NCBI GenBank assembly: GCA_964636665.1
Contig: CAZWVT010000031.1
Coordinates: 1 to 22,676 of the forward strand
Source: JAAYLC01 sp964636665
Lineage (GTDB): Bacteria > Bacteroidota > Bacteroidia > Flavobacteriales > Flavobacteriaceae
Length of the DNA: 22,676 nucleotides
Direction of reading: 5' to 3'
The notes below the pieces were generated by a model that did no database searches, was not told where the DNA came from, and saw nothing but the letters and a program-made list of their open reading frames with translations. The position numbers and the translations under genes were made by a program. Position 1 is the first letter of the stretch; each line of letters begins with the position of its first letter. Of the stretch, positions 21,395 through 22,676 are shown piece by piece.

Positions 21395-21871
21395 ATGGCA
21401 AAATTCAAAAAAAAATCATCCGGCGAAACGCCTGCAATATCTACTGCATCGCTTCCTGATATCGTATTTATGTTGCTTTTTTTCTTTATGGTTGTTACAG
21501 TTTTAAGAGATGACAATCTAATGGTCAGAAATACGCTTCCTAAAGCAGACCAAGTAGAAAAATTAAAAAAGGACAGATCTGTGTATATCTACGCAGGAAG
21601 ACCTAGTGATAGATACGTAGAACAATTCGGTACCGAAGGAAAAATACAAATTGGAGATAAATTCACTGATATTTCTAATCTTAAATTTGCATTGACAGAG
21701 GCACGGGCAAGATTATTACCGGAATTGCAAGACCGGATTATGATAGCTTTAAAAGTAGATGAAGAAACCAATACAGGCCTGGTTACCGATATAAAACAAG
21801 AATTGAGGGAACTCAATATGTTAAAAATTATTTATGTAACAAGTCCGGGTAACGAATTGGATTTTCAATAG
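21395..21871 (+). CDS. exbD: ExbD/TolR-type biopolymer transport protein (second copy)
   Basis: A 158-aa ExbD paralogue with a basic N-terminus (AKFKKKSSG), one membrane helix (about residues 19-36, SLPDIVFMLLFFFMVVTVLR) with the proton-carrying Asp22, and a periplasmic domain of normal ExbD length ending GNELDFQ. It lacks the CxxC insertion of the first copy, so the two are not simple recent duplicates. It is the last gene of the exbB operon, with a strong terminator 27 nt after its stop. The two copies together with ExbB match a layout common in Flavobacteriia. Confidence 0.92.
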   Translation: MAKFKKKSSGETPAISTASLPDIVFMLLFFFMVVTVLRDDNLMVRNTLPKADQVEKLKKDRSVYIYAGRPSDRYVEQFGTEGKIQIGDKFTDISNLKFALTEARARLLPELQDRIMIALKVDEETNTGLVTDIKQELRELNMLKIIYVTSPGNELDFQ

Positions 21872-21897
21872 AGTTAATCGGTTTTCATTAAAAATTT

Positions 21898-21934
21898 AAA
21901 GACGTCTTATTTCTGTTGAAGTAAGACGTCTTTT
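21898..21934 (+). terminator. Terminator of the exbB-exbD operon
   Basis: A perfect 12-bp stem (21898-21909 with 21922-21933, core AAGACGTCTT) with a 12-nt loop and a T-rich end, 27 nt after the second exbD stop. The TTG that best fits the porT -33 element (21916-21918) lies in its loop. Confidence 0.85.
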
Positions 21935-21948
21935 CATTCGTATATTTG
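21916..21948 (+). promoter_or_regulatory. Promoter of porT
   Basis: TTG (21916-21918) is followed after 22 nt by TATATTTG (21941-21948), an exact TAnnTTTG match. The ATG at 21965 is 16 nt after the box, so the leader would be about 10 nt. The -33 element lies in the loop of the upstream terminator. Confidence 0.65.
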
Positions 21949-21964
21949 TTATAAATATCATCGT

Positions 21965-22675
21965 ATGCCGCGCAGAAAATTATTCCTGTTATTCATTAAT
22001 CTCTTTGTTTTTGCTTCAGCATATACACAGTCTTATAGCAGTGTCGCAACTCCTGTAGTGGGAGATTCATTGTATCGGGAAGACCAATTTTATTTGGGAC
22101 TCACCTATAATTTTTTAATCGACAAACCTTCTAACTTGACAAACCGAGGTTTTTCCGGAGGAATCCACGGTGGATTTCTCAGAGATTTTCCGCTCAACAA
22201 AAGACGGAATATTGCAATTGGTGTCGGTGTTGGTTTGGCTTACGACCAATTCGGACATAATTTCTTCGTCGGTGCTGATGAAAATGATGAAAGTATCTTC
22301 AGAATTTTGGATGAATATGTACATTATGATTCCAACCGTTTTAATATGGCTGCAATTCAACTTCCGATTGAATTCAGATGGCGTACATCCACTCCTACAG
22401 ACTATCAATTCTGGCGCATTTATGCAGGCTTAAGACTTGGATATGTTTATTGGTATCAAACCTATTTTAGACAAGCAGATAACAAAGTCGTTCAAACAAA
22501 AATTAAAGAATTTAATCCTTTCCGCTTGAGTGCATCGCTTGCTTTTGGATACAGCACGTTTAATTTTTATGTAGCTTATGATTTTATCCCGTGGTTTGAA
22601 GAAGGGCAGACTTTTAAAGAAGATGCCATCGATTTTAACAGCATGAAAGTCGGATTGATTTTCTATATTTTATAA
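21965..22675 (+). CDS. porT: PorT/SprT-type outer-membrane protein of the type IX secretion system
   Basis: A 236-aa outer-membrane beta-barrel with a signal peptide (about 1-22, ending YTQS). The mature part has regularly spaced amphipathic strands (GGIHGGFLRDF, AIGVGVGLAYDQF, AIQLPIEFRWR, WRIYAGLRLGYVYWYQTYFR, LSASLAFGYSTFNFYVAYDF), ending in a hydrophobic strand (KVGLIFYIL). Size, strand pattern and position near exbD fit the PorT/SprT family, which is required for type IX secretion and, in gliding species, for gliding. The link with the T9SS sorting domain on the M36 protease in this window is consistent. The gene has its own promoter and is complete: the TAA ends at 22675. A generic PorT-family barrel of other function remains possible. 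Confidence 0.75.
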   Translation: MPRRKLFLLFINLFVFASAYTQSYSSVATPVVGDSLYREDQFYLGLTYNFLIDKPSNLTNRGFSGGIHGGFLRDFPLNKRRNIAIGVGVGLAYDQFGHNFFVGADENDESIFRILDEYVHYDSNRFNMAAIQLPIEFRWRTSTPTDYQFWRIYAGLRLGYVYWYQTYFRQADNKVVQTKIKEFNPFRLSASLAFGYSTFNFYVAYDFIPWFEEGQTFKEDAIDFNSMKVGLIFYIL

Positions 22676-22676
22676 C

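Noticed and set aside
1..22676. CRISPR array, insertion sequence or prophage
   Set aside because: No regularly spaced repeats, terminal inverted repeats, transposase, integrase or phage structural genes were found.

Overview
The window looks like chromosomal DNA from a Flavobacteriaceae-type member of the Bacteroidota. The support is low G+C, Bacteroidota promoter elements (TAnnTTTG boxes), a type IX secretion (T9SS) C-terminal sorting domain on a secreted metalloprotease, a PorT/SprT-type outer-membrane protein, and the ExbB / small membrane protein / ExbD / ExbD gene order. It reads as core genome: no transposase, integrase, phage gene or CRISPR array was seen.

Layout. 1-4000: a short secreted protein of unknown function that may be truncated, a Xaa-Pro aminopeptidase (pepP), an alpha/beta hydrolase, a TerB-like protein, and a convergent tadA whose stop codon interlocks with that of the TerB gene. 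4000-8490: dxs (isoprenoid precursor synthesis) converging on a large T9SS-exported M36 metallopeptidase, with a strong hairpin between them. 8580-12390: a dGTPase-family gene (dgt) and a periplasmic S9 oligopeptidase, both on the minus strand, separated by a 408-nt intergenic region holding a perfect palindrome, a promoter-like box and two terminators. 12670-13940: a CDF zinc-type transporter and a small CxxC heavy-metal (HMA) protein. 13977-17120 (minus): a LuxR-type response regulator and a TPR sensor kinase with overlapping ends, then a one-domain aspartic protease. 17170-18980: tatD and a type I asparaginase (ansA). 19093-19180: tRNA-Ser(GGA). 19354-22675: an energy-transduction operon (exbB, a 4-TM protein, two exbD), a terminator, and porT.

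How the parts fit. ExbB and the two ExbD proteins would power TonB-dependent uptake through the outer membrane. PorT belongs to the T9SS, and the M36 protease is a likely T9SS client. The M36 protease, S9 oligopeptidase, Xaa-Pro aminopeptidase and asparaginase together fit a protein- and peptide-degrading lifestyle.

The most useful structural observations are these. (1) The 100-N gap at 20543-20642 is flanked by identical 55-bp contig ends; removing the gap and one copy restores a single 141-aa membrane protein, so the apparent frame break is an assembly artefact. (2) Promoter boxes lie on or inside the nominal starts of dxs and tadA and immediately before tatD, which shifts the start calls and suggests leaderless mRNAs. 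(3) The 408-nt intergenic region may encode a short terminated RNA. No clearly new multi-gene system is visible; the best candidate for an undescribed component is the conserved-looking 4-TM protein inside the ExbB/ExbD operon.
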